Source: Acidobacteriota bacterium (GTDB taxonomy: Bacteria > Acidobacteriota > Vicinamibacteria > Vicinamibacterales > CAVVIG01). From it: DNA of 57,881 nucleotides. The translations under genes and the position numbers were made by a program. The stretch covers positions 1 through 57,881 of the forward strand of contig QHWJ01000334.1 of the NCBI GenBank assembly GCA_003222535.1. The letters run 5' to 3'. This document shows, in pieces, positions 16,449-25,949 of this stretch (positions within the stretch are counted from its first letter, which is position 1; each line of letters opens with the position of its first letter). A model generated the notes under the pieces. That model did no database searches. It was not told the origin of the DNA and was given only the letters and a program-made list of their open reading frames with translations.

Positions 16449-18929
16449 ATGGGTTTTCCCCTGTTTCGAATGTTTCGAGCCTTCTCTCTTCTCCTCGTCA
16501 CCAGCCTGTTGGCTCCGGCAGCCGTGACCGCACAGACGCGCGCGGCCGGAGCGGGTGTCATCGACGGCGTCGTCTCGACGCAGGGCGGTGCCATTCGCCT
16601 CGGCGGCGTCCAGGTCGCCGTGCGTGATGCGACCGATCGCGAGATCGCGACGGTGCTGAGCGACGGTGATGGCCATTTCCGCCTGGTCGCATTGCCCGAC
16701 GGCAGATACCGCCTCGTCGCCGGGCTCGCGGGCTTCGAGACGACCACGCTGGTCGCGGTCGTGACGGCGGGGAAAACCAGCGACGTCTCGCTCGATTTGC
16801 CGATCGCCGCCATCTCGCAGACCGTCGAGGTGGTCGGGAGCGCCGTGGTATCGAGCGCCGGGACGCTTGCCCCGAGCGATGCCATCAGCGGCACGGAGCT
16901 CGATCAGTACGCGCCCGGCGGCGGCCTCCAGGCCGCGCTGCGACTGCTCGCGAGCATCGTCGAAGTGCCGGGTGGCGTCAGCATCAAGGGCGGGCGTCCG
17001 AGCCAGTCGAGCGTCCAGCTCGGACCGGGCACACTCGTCGATCCATCGACCGGCCTGACGCAGGTATCGCTCCCCGAGGGTGCGATCGATTCGGTGGCGG
17101 TGCTGCCGAACCCGTACGCGGTCGAGTACGGCCGGTTCTCATCGGGGCTCGTCGTCATTCAAACGCGGCGTGCCGGCGACCAGTGGAAAACGCGGTTGAA
17201 CAACCTCGACCCGACGTTCCGGACCCGGCGCGGAACGATGTTCGACATCACGGGCATCGGCGCGTTCGGCCCGCGGCTCGAGACCGGCGGACCGATCGTC
17301 AAGGATCGGCTGTTCATCGAGCAGACGGCGCAATTCCGCTACGGCACCAGCGACGTGGCGAGCCGTCCGGAAGACGAGCTGCGCACGACGAAATGGTTCA
17401 GCTCGTTCACGCGCGCCGACGCGAACCTCTCGCCGCGCCATTCGCTGGTCGCCACCGGCGGTCTGTTTCCGAGCGTCACGACGCTCGCGACGCTCGGCAC
17501 CTTCATTCCGCCCGACGCGACGGCCGACATCCACTCGCACGTCAATCACGCCGGCGTGACGGAGCGCGCGCTCTGGACCGACTCGGTCTTCAGCGAGACG
17601 ACGGTGCAGGTGCACGAATTCCTGACCGACGTGGTCCCGCAGGGTGCCGCCGCGATGGTGCTGCGGCCGGAAACGACGCTCGGCAATTTCTTCAACACGC
17701 AGCACCGCAGCACGTCGACGTATCAGGTGGTCGAAGCGGTGTCCGGATCGCGCAACGTGCTGGGCGGACTGCACCTGTTCAAAGCCGGCCTCGACCTGCT
17801 GCACAGCCGGTACAACGGCACGAGCGCGAGCAAGCCGGTGTTGATCGAGCGCGTCGACGGCAGCCTCGCCCGGCGGCTCGACTTCGCGTCCGAGACGGCG
17901 CAGTCGGTCGGAAGCACCGATGTGGCGCTGTTCGTGCAGGATCGGTTTCAGCCGAATACGCGGTGGTTCCTCGAGTTCGGCGGCCGCATCGATCGCGACG
18001 GCATCGTCGATCGATTCAACGTGACCCCGCGGGTCGGGACCGCGGTGCTGCTGAACCGCCCGGGCAGCGCGGTGCTGCGCGGCGGGTTCGGTCTCTTTTA
18101 TGAACGGACACCATCGACCGTGGGCACGTTCGATCAGTTCGAGAGCGCTCTCGACACGCGCGTGGCCGCCGACGGCATCACGCCGCTCGGTCCTGCGACG
18201 CGCTTCGTGCACGTGAAGATGCCGAATCTCGACACCCCGCGCAGCCGCACCTGGGACGTCGGTTACGACCATCGTCTCAACCAGACGGTGTCGCTCCACG
18301 CCGGCGTGATCGCCAGATCGGGCGACGACGAGCTGATTGTCGATCCGACCCGGACCGGGGCGACGGGCGGCGAGCTGCTGCTCTCGAGCAGCGGGCGGTC
18401 GAGCTATCGCGAGGCGGAAGTGGGCGCGCATCTGACGCACGGGCCGGCGTGGGATCTCAACGTGTCGTACGTGCGATCGACGGCGCGCGGCGATCTCAAC
18501 TCCCTCACGAACTACTTCGACGCGGTGATGTGGCCCGTCGTGGGGAAGAATGCGTACGCGCCGCTGAACGCCGATGTACCGCACCGTCTCCTCGCGCGTG
18601 CCCGGGCGATGCCGGCGCCGAAGTGGCTGCTGCTCGTCACGGCCGACTGGCGCACCGGCATGCCGTATTCAACGGTCGATGACGCGCTCGACTTCGTCGG
18701 GCTCCGCAATGAAGGGCGCCGTTTCCCGACCTACCTGCGGCTGGAGCTCGGCGTCGAACACCGTTTCAGGATCTTCGGCCTCGAGCCGTGGATTGGCGTG
18801 CGCGCCTACAACGCGTTGAATGCCTTTCTGCCGACCGACGTCCAGGCCAACACGAGCTCGCCGCGCTTCGGATCGTTCTACAACTCCGAGTACCGCCAGT
18901 TGCGTCTCCAGGTCCGATTCGAACGTTAA
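16449..18929 (+). CDS. TonB-dependent outer-membrane receptor with carboxypeptidase-regulatory domain
   Basis: 826 residues. Signal peptide (LLLVTSLLAPAAVTAQ), a beta-sandwich regulatory domain (GVIDGVVSTQGG to DVSLDLPIAAISQTVEVVG), a plug (SIKGGRPSQSSVQLGPGTLVD, PNPYAVEYGRFSSG), then a long beta-barrel ending in Arg after an aromatic/Leu-alternating strand. This is the acidobacterial type of receptor, for uptake or export of an unknown large ligand across the outer membrane with TonB energy. The fabZ-like gene follows after 6 bp, so they are probably co-transcribed. The gap 16367-16448 shows nothing definite. Confidence 0.88.
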   Translation: MGFPLFRMFRAFSLLLVTSLLAPAAVTAQTRAAGAGVIDGVVSTQGGAIRLGGVQVAVRDATDREIATVLSDGDGHFRLVALPDGRYRLVAGLAGFETTTLVAVVTAGKTSDVSLDLPIAAISQTVEVVGSAVVSSAGTLAPSDAISGTELDQYAPGGGLQAALRLLASIVEVPGGVSIKGGRPSQSSVQLGPGTLVDPSTGLTQVSLPEGAIDSVAVLPNPYAVEYGRFSSGLVVIQTRRAGDQWKTRLNNLDPTFRTRRGTMFDITGIGAFGPRLETGGPIVKDRLFIEQTAQFRYGTSDVASRPEDELRTTKWFSSFTRADANLSPRHSLVATGGLFPSVTTLATLGTFIPPDATADIHSHVNHAGVTERALWTDSVFSETTVQVHEFLTDVVPQGAAAMVLRPETTLGNFFNTQHRSTSTYQVVEAVSGSRNVLGGLHLFKAGLDLLHSRYNGTSASKPVLIERVDGSLARRLDFASETAQSVGSTDVALFVQDRFQPNTRWFLEFGGRIDRDGIVDRFNVTPRVGTAVLLNRPGSAVLRGGFGLFYERTPSTVGTFDQFESALDTRVAADGITPLGPATRFVHVKMPNLDTPRSRTWDVGYDHRLNQTVSLHAGVIARSGDDELIVDPTRTGATGGELLLSSSGRSSYREAEVGAHLTHGPAWDLNVSYVRSTARGDLNSLTNYFDAVMWPVVGKNAYAPLNADVPHRLLARARAMPAPKWLLLVTADWRTGMPYSTVDDALDFVGLRNEGRRFPTYLRLELGVEHRFRIFGLEPWIGVRAYNALNAFLPTDVQANTSSPRFGSFYNSEYRQLRLQVRFER

Positions 18930-18935
18930 ACACGG

Positions 18936-19415
18936 ATGGATCTGACGCTGCCGCTCGATCACGCCGCGATCGAACGCATCCTCCCGCACCGCTATCCGTT
19001 TCTCCTGGTCGACCGCATCGTCGAGTTCGAAGCCGACAAGCGCATCGTCGGGATCAAGAACGTGTCGCTCAACGACCGCTACCTGTCGCCGGCGACGGCT
19101 GGCGGGATGCCTGCGATGCCGAACACGATTCTCACCGAGGCGGTTGCGCAGGTCGGGGCCATCATGATTCTGGCGAAGCCGGAGAACCAGCAGTCGCTCG
19201 TGCTCTTCGGGGGCATCCAGCGGGTGCGCTACCGCCGGGCGGTTCATCCCGGCGATGTGGTTGTGATCGAAGCCGAGGTGCTGCGATTGCGCCGCAGCAT
19301 GGGGAAGTTCAGGGGCGTCGCGCGGGTCGACGGCAGGATCGTCCTCGAAGGCACGATGACGTTCGCGCTCAGTCCGGCGCAGGCTGCGCCGGTATCGGGC
19401 AGCGGACGCTCTTGA
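18936..19415 (+). CDS. Hot-dog fold 3-hydroxyacyl-ACP dehydratase (FabZ-like)
   Basis: 159 residues. ILPHRYPFLLVDRIVEFE is the FabZ opening with the catalytic His region, and NTILTEAVAQVGA carries the catalytic Glu helix. The usual HFPGxPVMPG loop is replaced by LSPATAGGMPAMP, so the active site is divergent; a thioesterase or non-catalytic role is possible. The last residues (APVSGSGRS) are encoded by a degenerate tRNA-like sequence, so the C-terminus may have been rebuilt by an insertion event. Confidence 0.82.
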   Translation: MDLTLPLDHAAIERILPHRYPFLLVDRIVEFEADKRIVGIKNVSLNDRYLSPATAGGMPAMPNTILTEAVAQVGAIMILAKPENQQSLVLFGGIQRVRYRRAVHPGDVVVIEAEVLRLRRSMGKFRGVARVDGRIVLEGTMTFALSPAQAAPVSGSGRS

Positions 19416-19719
19416 ATCTGCTGGTTCTCGGTTCGATCCCCACCCGGTTCACCATCTTTTCATCAGTACTCTCGGAAGGCGCCAAGTAGTTGAAAAGTGG
19501 TGCCGTTGCGGCGGTTCGATTGAATCGATTTCCGTCGAACGCGATGCCTTCCGGGAAAAACAACTCCTGCAGGCGCTGCTTGTAGTCGAGCGACGCCTGC
19601 ACCCACAGGTCTGAGGCGCGCGGCAGAATGCGTTCTGCGAACGCCAGGATGCCCTCTACGTCGAGTTCGTCGACGGCCTCGGTGTGACGGTCGATCTTGG
19701 CGGGCGTCAGTTTGCACAT
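19369..19719 (-). pseudogene. C-terminal fragment of a serine recombinase
   Basis: LDVEGILAFAERILPRASDL, WVQASLDYKQRLQELFFPEG and IAFDGNRFNR are typical of the C-terminal region of large serine recombinases (site-specific integrases/resolvases). The N-terminal catalytic Ser domain and zinc ribbon are absent. The frame continues into the tRNA-like sequence (reads MVNRVGIEPRTSR), as happens for integrases beside tRNA attachment sites. It is a remnant of a mobile element. Confidence 0.55.
19375..19454 (+). pseudogene. Degenerate tRNA-like sequence (tRNA-Lys-like 3' half)
   Basis: GCTGC...GCAGC resembles a D-arm around GGTATCGG. It is followed by GCGGACGCTCTTGAATCTGC, which looks like a Lys(CUU) anticodon arm with two extra bases, then GGTTCGATCC (T-loop like) and an end TTCACCA. 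The T-stem does not pair well and the acceptor stem pairs only partly, so it cannot be a working tRNA. It overlaps the end of the FabZ-like gene and borders recombinase remnants, which suggests an old integration site. Confidence 0.4.
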
Positions 19720-20156
19720 CGCGCTGTTGCCACATGCGATACAGGGCCTCGAACCGCGCTGCGCCGAACTTCCGAGCGGCCGTCACGAGGTCGAGATCGC
19801 GGTCGCGCGACGGACAGACCACCTCGCCGCGACGCGCTCGGAAGTACCAGTCGAGCTCGTCGACCTGGCGCGGGGTCAACGGCATCATGAAGGCGTCGCG
19901 GTACCGATGGAGCGCCGCGGCCTTGCGGAATCGCCGCGGCAGGAGGACGCGAATGGCCCATTCATCGACCGGCTTGAGGAGGTCCGCATGCCGCAGCAGA
20001 AACACCCGGAACTCGGTGGGCCCTTCGCGGGTGGCGAGGTAGAGGAACACGTGGCGCCGCTCGCCTTTGAGCGGCACGCCGATCGGGGGCTTGTCGGGAA
20101 AGAACCGCGTGGTTTTCTCCGCCGAAGGTGAGATGCGGATACCAGTGGTCCGGCAA
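19707..20156 (-). pseudogene. Unrecognised mobile-element-associated protein fragment
   Basis: In the frame ending inside the recombinase remnant the product reads RRHVFLYLATREGPTEFRVF, LLRHADLLKPVDEWAIRVLL and MPLTPRQVDELDWYFRARRG. It looks like genuine protein sequence (balanced composition, amphipathic helices) but I cannot name the family. The 5' part is in a shifted frame and the 3' part ends abruptly at the recombinase fragment, so it is a broken gene, probably from the same lost element. The stretch 20160-20430 shows no gene I can support. Confidence 0.3.
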
Positions 20157-20429
20157 CTCCTTTTACAACGCTTCGCGAAAATACGTCCGGGAAGCGGACC
20201 TATCAGCCGGTAGCTGAGATCGCCACGGCCATCGGAACGCGGCTATCGAAGACAGTGAACGCAGCATTGAAAGCACACTGCATCGCGACCGCGCGCCGCT
20301 CTCATAGAATTCACGCATAGTTCCGAGTCCTCGACATTTTGGGCAACCGGAGACACCGCGAACGCGCCTTCAGTCGGGCGCTGGCCGTAGCCGTTCCATG
20401 CCACTGCCCGCCAGCGATTCCTGATATCC

Positions 20430-20669
20430 ATGTCTCTCGACGCGATTTGGCTTCCGCTGCCGCTCGATCCATCTGAAGATCCGCCCGGCAGCCTCGACCC
20501 TCTAGGCACGCTTGCGCACGCCGAGCGGCTCGCGGAAATACTGCTGCCGGGTTTCACAGTCCGGATGTGGCGCGCCGGGCTTCTTACGATCGCAACCGTC
20601 GCAATTACTGTCGCTGACCGAGCGGATTCGCTCATGGGATCGCCAAGAGTCGTGTCGAGGACTATGTGA
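20430..20669 (+). pseudogene. Possible N-terminal fragment of an unknown protein
   Basis: 79 codons. DPLGTLAHAERLAEILLPGF then TVRMWRAGLLTIATVAITVA has the look of a real protein start, but it ends soon after and abuts the convergent ABC permease. No family recognised. It is probably the truncated start of a gene cut by rearrangement. Confidence 0.3.
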
Positions 20670-20701
20670 TCGCAAAAAGAGCCGCGCGTCCAACCATGTC
20701 C

Positions 20702-23140
20702 CTATTCGGCTCGAAGGGCGACAGCTGGATCGATGCCGGTCGCCCTTCGCGCGGGGATATAGCTCGCGAGCATGGCGGAAAAGAGCATGAAGCCCGACGC
20801 GAAAACAAACGACGCAGCGTCAGCCGGCGCGACACCGTACAGAAGGCTTGCCAGCGTTCGGGCCAGTGCGAAGGCAACTGCGACTCCTATTGCCACACCG
20901 CCGACTGCCAGCCACATGCCTTCGCCGACGATCATCTTGACCACGTCGCTCGCGGTCGCTCCCAACGCCATGCGGACCCCGATCTCCGTCGTACGCTGGG
21001 ACACGGAGTACGAGACAACGCCGCACAAACCAACGGCTGCCAACGCCAGCGCGAGCCCGGCGAGAGCGGCGAACAGCAGCGTACGGAAGCGCGGCTGCGC
21101 TGCCGCCTCGGACACCACGTGATCGAGCGTGCTTACGGCGGAAACGGCGATGGCGCGATCGACGTCGGCAATCTGACGTTGAAGTGTCATCCGAAAGGCG
21201 GCCGTATCTCCGTCCGTGCGCGCCACTAGAAAAATGTTCGGCCACGGTTGTTGTGCGAACGGACGATAGATGGCGCTGTCTGGCGCTCGGTCGAGTCCCG
21301 AATACTTCACGTCGCCAATGATCCCCACCAGCGTGATAGTGCCTTGACCCGTCACTCCATCCCTAAACACGGGCAATGAGAGCGTGCGGCCGATGGGATC
21401 GCCGTCGCCGAAAACGTGTCGGGCCGTGCCGGAGCCCATGATCATGACCGCCGGATGATCGCCGGTGTCGGCATCGGTAAAAAACCGCCCCTTCAGCAGG
21501 CGTATCCCAAGAGCCGAGAAATAGCCTGGTGACGACGGAATGGCGGCCGCTTGATAGTCGATCGCGCCGGCTCCCCTGAGCGTGAGAAGAAGTCGACTTT
21601 CCCTTGGGGGTAAGCTCGTGCCGACGCCGACGGACGTGACCCTCGGCAGGGCACGCATGCGCTCCAGGACACGATCGACGAGCGCGATCTGCTGCGCGGC
21701 GTTCAGCTCTCGATCGAGCGCGAGGCTCAGTGACGCGGTCGCGACGCGACCTGTCTCGACGCCGACGTCAGTATTCATCAAGCGAACGAGACTGCGCCCG
21801 AGCAGGATGGCACCGACGAGGAGTACGACCGAGACGGCCAACTCGGCGATCATCAACGCACGGCGCACACGAGTGCCGCTCGAACCGCTCGTCACGCCCT
21901 GACCGCCAATTCTCAGCGATTTGGATGGGTCTGACTGCAGCGCCGGCAACAGACCGGTGACCAGCGTCACCAATGCTGTCGCCGCGACGGCGAAGACAAG
22001 AACGGGGCCGTCCACGCGAACAGCGTCGAGCCGTGGCAGCTCCGCCGGCGCGAGGCGTCGGAGCGCCTCGACCATGCCCGCCGCTAGCGCCATCCCGGCA
22101 GTGCCTCCGAGTGTCGCCAGCAGCCCACTCTCGACGACGGATTGCGCGACGAGTCGACCGCGGGAGGCTCCGAGCGCCACACGAACCGAGCTCTCGCGCG
22201 CTCGCGCGACGTTGCGCGCGAGCACGAGGTTCATCACGTTTGCACAAGCGACGATTAGCACCAGCCCTACCGCCGCCAGCAGAATCAGCAGCGACGACCG
22301 CACGGCCCGCACGAGGTGTTCGTGAAGGCCGACGGCCCTGACTCGGAGACCGGCATAGGCCCTGGCATTCGTAGTGCTCAACGTATGCGCCACGGCGTTG
22401 GCGTCCGCGCTCGCTTGGTTGAGCGTGGCGCGAGGCTTCAGTCGTGCAACCGGCAGGAACGAGCAGCACCTCGGACTCACAGTGCGAACAAGTCCCGCGG
22501 GCGTCCACACGTCGATTTGGGGGCTTGGAAACTGAAAGGTGGCCTCGGCAACGCCAACGATCGTGAACGGGATGCGGCGCCATGTCGCGCGCTGACTCCC
22601 ATCCCCACGCGTTGAGTTCAGGGTCACGCGCTGGCCCAGTACGTCTGGGGAACCGCCAAAGGCGCGCCGCCAGACGCGCTCGCTGATGACGAGGGAAGGC
22701 GACATGTCGTCAGAGGGACCAAGCGCCCGTCCGAGCCTCACTGCTCCACCAAGCGTCGAGAAGAACGCGTCGGAAACGGTCGCGAAATCGACGCGTTCGG
22801 CTCCTCGGTCGTTCGAGAGGACACCCTCATCCGTCGCATAGAAGGCCACGGATTCGAACGAAGAGAATCGCGCCCGGAACATGTCGAGTTCGGGCAGAGG
22901 GAAGTAGGTGCGCATGGGTTCCCGCGTGCCGCCCACGTCGCGTTCCGCCTCGACCAGCACAAGACGCTCGGCGTCCCGGTACGGCAGGGGCCTGAGGAGA
23001 ATGCCGTAGACGATGCTGAAAATGCCCGTATTGGCGCCGATGCCCAACGCCAGCGTGACAACGGCTGCAACGACAAAGCCGGGCCTCTTGCGCAGCGTGC
23101 GCGCCGCGTAGCGAACGTCCTGTGTGAGTCCATCCAACAT
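20702..23140 (-). CDS. FtsX/MacB-type ABC transporter permease (acidobacterial ADOP type)
   Basis: 812 residues starting at MLDGLTQDVRYAARTLRKRPGF, the standard opening of this family. A first membrane helix (residues about 20-45) is followed by a periplasmic MacB-like domain, three central helices, a second periplasmic domain and three C-terminal helices (VGLCGVVSYSVSQRTTEIGVRMALGA, ending TGIDPAVALRAE). Such proteins act with a separate ATPase in mechanotransmission-type export or lipoprotein transport, and are strongly expanded in Acidobacteriota. No ATPase gene is adjacent, so the partner is elsewhere. The unusual CCSF in the first periplasmic domain is noted without interpretation. Confidence 0.9.
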   Translation of the reverse strand: MLDGLTQDVRYAARTLRKRPGFVVAAVVTLALGIGANTGIFSIVYGILLRPLPYRDAERLVLVEAERDVGGTREPMRTYFPLPELDMFRARFSSFESVAFYATDEGVLSNDRGAERVDFATVSDAFFSTLGGAVRLGRALGPSDDMSPSLVISERVWRRAFGGSPDVLGQRVTLNSTRGDGSQRATWRRIPFTIVGVAEATFQFPSPQIDVWTPAGLVRTVSPRCCSFLPVARLKPRATLNQASADANAVAHTLSTTNARAYAGLRVRAVGLHEHLVRAVRSSLLILLAAVGLVLIVACANVMNLVLARNVARARESSVRVALGASRGRLVAQSVVESGLLATLGGTAGMALAAGMVEALRRLAPAELPRLDAVRVDGPVLVFAVAATALVTLVTGLLPALQSDPSKSLRIGGQGVTSGSSGTRVRRALMIAELAVSVVLLVGAILLGRSLVRLMNTDVGVETGRVATASLSLALDRELNAAQQIALVDRVLERMRALPRVTSVGVGTSLPPRESRLLLTLRGAGAIDYQAAAIPSSPGYFSALGIRLLKGRFFTDADTGDHPAVMIMGSGTARHVFGDGDPIGRTLSLPVFRDGVTGQGTITLVGIIGDVKYSGLDRAPDSAIYRPFAQQPWPNIFLVARTDGDTAAFRMTLQRQIADVDRAIAVSAVSTLDHVVSEAAAQPRFRTLLFAALAGLALALAAVGLCGVVSYSVSQRTTEIGVRMALGATASDVVKMIVGEGMWLAVGGVAIGVAVAFALARTLASLLYGVAPADAASFVFASGFMLFSAMLASYIPARRATGIDPAVALRAE

Positions 23141-23300
23141 GGCTGATCGATGCTGACAATAGTCAGAACGGCAATCGATGATCAATGGCTTTCGCTTTTC
23201 CGATCTCGAGCGCCAATCTCATGCGATCAGCCGGCGTGCCTAGCCGTCGGCGTTCGGGTGGGATCGCTGCGCGCGTAGCGCGCGTGCTACACTGCCGGCA

Positions 23301-23555
23301 ATGAGTCGACGGATCACCCAACGTGAGCTCCGCAACGAAAGCGGGCGAATCATGCGGGCCCTGGACAAGGGGAAGGCATTCATCGTCACACGCAATGGCG
23401 TGCCTGTTGGTGAGCTGATTCCTCTGCGACAGCGGGTGTTCGTGCCGACCGAAGCTGCCCTTGCCGCTTTCGCGGGCGCTCCACGCGTTGCGCCCGGACG
23501 TTTTCGGAAAGACGTAGACGCCAGAATCGATCAGGATCCAATGCCGCGTGGCTGA
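23301..23555 (+). CDS. Phd/YefM-type antitoxin of a VapBC-like pair
   Basis: 84 residues. RRITQRELRNESGRIMRALD then AFIVTRNGVPVGELIPLR is the Phd fold with the DNA-binding N-terminus; the C-terminus is basic and Asp-rich. It overlaps the PIN toxin frame that follows. A TACACT box lies just upstream of the ATG and could be the -10 of a self-regulated promoter; a GCGCGCGTAGCGCGCG palindrome next to it is a candidate operator. Confidence 0.87.
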   Translation: MSRRITQRELRNESGRIMRALDKGKAFIVTRNGVPVGELIPLRQRVFVPTEAALAAFAGAPRVAPGRFRKDVDARIDQDPMPRG

Positions 23556-23959
23556 TCCACGCCATCCCCGCCGGTCTCATCGACACGTCCGTGGTCATCG
23601 ACCTGGTGCTGATCGAACCGGCCGATTTGCCCGCGGAGATCGCCGTCTCTGCGATCACCATGGCCGAACTTGCGGCGGGACCGCACGCGACGACCGATCC
23701 GGCAGAACGCGCCCGGCGTCAGGACCGGTTGCAGCGAGCCGAGGCAACGTTCGAGCCGTTGCCGGTGGATAGGGCCGTGGCTCGTGCGCACGGCCGGGTC
23801 CACGCCGCCGTCGGCGCGGCAGGCCGCAAAGCGCGAGGCCGGCGCGCGGTGGATCTGTTCAGTGCGGCCACCGCAGCGGCGGCAGGTCTGCCCCTGTACA
23901 CGCGCAACCCGGCCGATTTCGCTGGCTTGTCAGAGATCCTTGAAATCGTCGCGGTCTGA
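23552..23959 (+). CDS. VapC-type PIN domain ribonuclease toxin
   Basis: The frame reads AGLIDTSVVIDL (first catalytic Asp), AITMAELAAG (conserved Glu), RAVDLFSAATAAAAGLPLYT (second Asp) and TRNPADFAGL (final Asp), so all PIN-domain acidic residues are present, at normal length. It should cleave RNA unless bound by the upstream antitoxin. The only conventional start (GTG at 23591) lies after the DTS motif, so the true start must be upstream. The frame is open there but has no ATG, GTG or TTG; CTG at 23552 is the listed guess. Confidence 0.8.
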   Translation: MIHAIPAGLIDTSVVIDLVLIEPADLPAEIAVSAITMAELAAGPHATTDPAERARRQDRLQRAEATFEPLPVDRAVARAHGRVHAAVGAAGRKARGRRAVDLFSAATAAAAGLPLYTRNPADFAGLSEILEIVAV

Positions 23960-24108
23960 TCGGGCCGGGGATGAGGCACGCGCCTGCTGGCTGGCGAGAG
24001 TGGCGTCCCGTTGTCACAGTTGCCGGAATTCCTCGGCAGGTTCAACTGTCGCTGAAGCTGGCCTTCTGAAGGTCCCTGGGAACATGCAGTCGCTCATCGG
24101 CGACGCGG

Positions 24109-24867
24109 CTATCCGCGTCCGATGAACGGCATCGCCGTCGCCATCACCGTCATGAACTGCACATTCGCATCCGGCGGAAGGCTGGCCATGTAGATCACCG
24201 CTCGCACGACGTGCGCGACGTCCAGGCGCGGCTCCACGGCGGTCCGGCCGTTGGCCTGCAGCACTCCGGTCGCGAACGTCGCCGTCATGTCCGTGGCGGC
24301 ATTGCCTATGTCGATCTGCCCGCACGCGATGTTGAATCGTCGGCCATCGAGCGACGTGGATTTCGTCAGGCCGGTGATCGCATGCTTGGTCGCGGTATAG
24401 GGCGCAGAATGCGGACGGGGTGAATGCGCAGAAATCGATCCGTTGTTGATGATGCGTCCGCCCTGCGGCTGCTGATCCTTCATCAGCAGGATCGCCTGCT
24501 GCGTGCAGAGAAACGCGCCTGTCAGGTTCACGTCCACCACCGACTTCCACTGGTCGAGCGTCAACTCCTCTATCGGAACGCCGTGCGTGGTCACACCCGC
24601 GTTGTTGAACAACAGGTCCAACCGTCCGAACATGTCGCGCGTCGCCGCGAACAGCGCTCGCACCGCTGCGGGATCGCTCACGTCCGCCGGCACGACGCGC
24701 GCGCGCGCGCCCTGCGCGCCCGCGGCCTCGACCGTCTGTTCCAGCAAGGCCGCGCGCCGGCCCGCAAGCACGACGGAGTAGCCGTCCTCGAGGAGCCCGA
24801 TCGCGACGGCTCTGCCGATGCCGGTCCCGGCCCCCGTGACAATTGCCACCTTCGGTCGTGTGCTCAC
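24109..24867 (-). CDS. Short-chain dehydrogenase/reductase
   Basis: 252 residues, classical [19 protein letters not shown] binds NAD(P), [12 protein letters not shown] is the NNAG motif, GSISAHS supplies the catalytic Ser, and [10 protein letters not shown] the YxxxK. An Arg pair after beta-2 ([10 protein letters not shown]) favours NADP. Substrate unknown. The C-terminus is hydrophobic with no special motif. The gap 23960-24108 upstream of its stop contains nothing recognised. Confidence 0.9.
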   Translation of the reverse strand: MSTRPKVAIVTGAGTGIGRAVAIGLLEDGYSVVLAGRRAALLEQTVEAAGAQGARARVVPADVSDPAAVRALFAATRDMFGRLDLLFNNAGVTTHGVPIEELTLDQWKSVVDVNLTGAFLCTQQAILLMKDQQPQGGRIINNGSISAHSPRPHSAPYTATKHAITGLTKSTSLDGRRFNIACGQIDIGNAATDMTATFATGVLQANGRTAVEPRLDVAHVVRAVIYMASLPPDANVQFMTVMATAMPFIGRG

Positions 24868-24892
24868 GTGGGCACGCTAGCATGGAACGGGC

Positions 24893-25100
24893 ATGAAAAT
24901 ACTCGTCACCGGAGCCGCGGGATTTCCGGGCCGTCGTCCCGCCGGGGCGCTGCTCGCAGGCGCCGGGCCTTCCGGAGGCGTCGACGCTCGCGGCCGTCGA
25001 TGCCGCGGCGTGCTCGATCGGCCATCCTCGAGTGGACTGCAGATCCGGGACGATCACGGGCCCGCGCTTCACACGCTCTGCGGGCACACGCCATCGCATC
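24893..25100 (+). pseudogene. Degraded NAD-dependent epimerase N-terminus
   Basis: MKILVTGAAGF-PGRRPAGALLAG is a clear Rossmann-type opening, with an unusual Pro where Leu is expected. The frame then degenerates; a second frame carries LAAVDAAACSIGHPRVDCRS, which could be the next strand. The rest of the enzyme is missing. A recent frameshift plus deletion is the simplest explanation. Confidence 0.5.
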
Positions 25101-25244
25101 GCATTACTATGTTGAGGAGCGCCCCAAGAGGCGTTGAGAACGAAAACGTTGGATTGCGCTCGTGCCGGTCATCGCGGTCGTGGCGATCTTGATTTGGGCG
25201 CGGGCATCCGCTCCATCAACCTGACCACCCGGCACCTGCTTCAA

Positions 25245-25949
25245 ATGCGATCGATCCTTCTCACGCTCGCGAGTCTGCTCAGCTATACGGTGGTCTCGGC
25301 AACCGCGGATACAAGCCAGCTCGAACATCTCGAGAGAGCGGTGATGGCGGAACCCGAGAACCTGCAGGTCGCGGCCGAGTACCGCCAGCGCGCGATCGCT
25401 TCCGCTGATTTCGACCGGCCGATTGCCGTGCTTGGCAAGCTCGCGAAGCGCGCGAACAGCGGTCCGAACATTCACATCAGCCTCGCGCTCGCTTACGTCG
25501 ACAAGGTGCCGTCGTCTGGCGACATCAGACGGCTGTACCTCGGGCGCGACGCGATGAACGCGTTGACGCGTTCCATCGCGATGCGCCCGACGGTGCTGGC
25601 GTATTACATCCGCGGCGTGATCAATCTGTTCTACAACTCCTTCATTTTTCATCGCACCGACAAAGGCGTGGCCGACCTCACGCGCGCTCTCGCGATGGCC
25701 AATCCCGACACGCCGCCGCCGCTCGTCCTCAGCCTGTACGCCGCGCTTGGCGACGGGTACTCGCGTCTCGAGAATCTCGCCAAGGCGCGCGAAGTCTGGG
25801 CCACGGGCCTCGCGAAGTTTCCCGACGCCGCCGGGCTCACGACGCGATTGACGAAACAGGGCGTGGAGCTCGAGGACGTCGTGACGACGGCGCTAACCGC
25901 GAGCCGGCGTATGGACACGACCCTCAGCGGGTTCCTGCCGGTTCGGTAG
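25245..25949 (+). CDS. Exported TPR-like helical protein
   Basis: 234 residues with signal peptide MRSILLTLASLLSYTVVSATA. The mature protein is helical with several tetratricopeptide-like units (LEHLERAVMAEPENLQVAAE; LYAALGDGYSRLENLAKARE). Function unknown; such proteins usually mediate protein-protein contacts. A hydrophobic segment (WIALVPVIAVVAILIWA) is encoded upstream in another frame and ends at a stop, perhaps the remains of a membrane anchor or of another gene. Confidence 0.7.
   Translation: MRSILLTLASLLSYTVVSATADTSQLEHLERAVMAEPENLQVAAEYRQRAIASADFDRPIAVLGKLAKRANSGPNIHISLALAYVDKVPSSGDIRRLYLGRDAMNALTRSIAMRPTVLAYYIRGVINLFYNSFIFHRTDKGVADLTRALAMANPDTPPPLVLSLYAALGDGYSRLENLAKAREVWATGLAKFPDAAGLTTRLTKQGVELEDVVTTALTASRRMDTTLSGFLPVR

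Noticed and set aside
19375-19454. Functional tRNA gene
   Set aside because: T-stem and acceptor stem do not pair properly and the anticodon arm has extra bases.
25107-25245. Membrane-anchored start for the TPR-like gene
   Set aside because: The hydrophobic segment is in another frame and ends at a stop; the later ATG has its own signal peptide.
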